A stretch of 64,000 bases of DNA. Source: Chitinophaga lutea. Its GTDB lineage: Bacteria > Bacteroidota > Bacteroidia > Chitinophagales > Chitinophagaceae. The position numbers and the translations under genes are program-made. Under the pieces are notes generated by a model. It ran no database searches, was not told where the DNA came from, and was given only the letters and a program-made list of their open reading frames with translations. Positions within the stretch are counted from its first letter, which is position 1; each line of letters opens with the position of its first letter. Shown piece after piece: positions 63,454-64,000 of this stretch. The stretch is taken from positions 2,593,542-2,657,541 of the forward strand of contig NZ_RPDH01000002.1 of the NCBI RefSeq assembly GCF_003813775.1, given 5' to 3'.

Positions 63454-63841
63454 GATGTGTGAGTTAGGTTATTGGTGAAGGTAGGAATTTACTACGCAGG
63501 GTATTTGCGTGGTGTCTAATGGAACAACAGCAGTAGTACTGGGGAGATAACAGTATAAGGAGAAGACTCCAGTAGGTTGAAGTAATTGATTAGATGAATA
63601 CACCGGACAATAACCCGGAGGCGGAGTATCGTCACGGATGACAAATGAAGAGGACCGTGGAACGGTCATTGTATGGCTAACTGATGTGGATAGTGAAACC
63701 TACTCTATATGGCTGAGACCAATTGCATAAAATTAAACGAGCTGTATTTAGCGGCATATGGAAGGACTAAAGGGAATCACTGATATGCCTTCTCCCGGAG
63801 ATCATGCATTGAAAAACTGCGACGCAGAAGGGTATAAAAAC
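63454..63841. other. Non-coding region between the SDR gene and the rRNA operon
   Basis: This stretch of nearly 390 nt has stops in all frames apart from short runs. The 66-residue reverse frame at 63469-63669 has no signal, domain or sensible start context, and I do not support it. No tRNA gene was recognised here. Confidence 0.5.
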
Positions 63842-63878
63842 AAAAAAGCCTTACCGGTTACCCGATAAGGCTTTTTCT
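63842..63878 (-). terminator. Terminator of the rRNA operon
   Basis: AAAAAGCCTTA and TAAGGCTTTTT pair around CGG/CCG with one mismatch, just after the 5S gene on the minus strand, with A- and T-runs on the two sides. Confidence 0.88.
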
Positions 63879-63885
63879 AATAAAT

Positions 63886-63995
<110 letters not shown>

Positions 63996-64000
63996 AGATC

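Noticed and set aside
63469..63669. 66-residue minus-strand frame beside the rRNA operon
   Set aside because: No signal peptide, domain or plausible operon context; length expected by chance.

Overview
The window is a stretch of the chromosome of a Bacteroidota bacterium, most likely of the family Chitinophagaceae and close to Chitinophaga. The signs are a Bacteroidota-type omega subunit, DUF4835 and DUF4296 proteins, promoters of the TTTG-N19-TAnnTTTG type, weak Shine-Dalgarno sequences, a secreted nuclease ending in a type IX secretion sorting tail, and a short NuoG. Most of the window is core housekeeping. I found no integrase, transposase, CRISPR array or prophage, and no clear signature of a new defence or mobile system.

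Layout. 1-4074 (-): bamD, rpoZ, coaBC, a DUF4835 gene, a DUF4296 lipoprotein gene and the start of a 3-oxoacid CoA-transferase A subunit gene cut by the window edge. 4326-20835 (+): a complete division and cell-wall (dcw) cluster, mraZ-rsmH-ftsL-ftsI-murE-mraY-murD-ftsW-murG-murC-ftsQ-ftsA-ftsZ, preceded by a four-repeat MraZ operator and closed by a two-way terminator. 20938-26396 (-): a GH123-type glycosidase, the Kup potassium transporter and an abundant-looking OmpA protein. 26634-29433 (+): a polyprenyl diphosphate synthase and RecJ. 29434-29799: a non-coding gap with an 11-bp tandem repeat. 29800-32605 (-): a lipoprotein esterase and HtpG. 32794-37848 (+): a large secreted nuclease, then rpsF-rpsR-rplI, then a small secreted protein of unknown role.

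38111-53096 (-): an ABC permease without its ATPase, then the full 14-gene nuoA-N operon for respiratory complex I, read from a good promoter just upstream of nuoA. An array of 46-bp repeats, each able to fold into a hairpin, interrupts it between nuoH and nuoI. 53265-59973 (-) is the most accessory-like part: a TlpA-like thiol oxidoreductase, a cysteine-rich exported protein, two tandem paralogous TPR proteins, a PstS-like lipoprotein and a small membrane protein. 60266-62196 (+): a low-molecular-weight tyrosine phosphatase and hisS. 62497-63453 (-): a short-chain dehydrogenase. 63842-63995 (-): the terminator and 5S rRNA of an rRNA operon whose 23S gene must lie beyond the right edge.

The dcw genes form a working set: MurC, MurD and MurE build the UDP-MurNAc-peptide, MraY and MurG make lipid I and lipid II, FtsW and FtsI polymerise and cross-link septal wall, and FtsZ, FtsA, FtsQ and FtsL assemble the divisome. 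The polyprenyl synthase may supply lipid carrier or quinone side chains, and a quinone is the electron acceptor of the Nuo complex.
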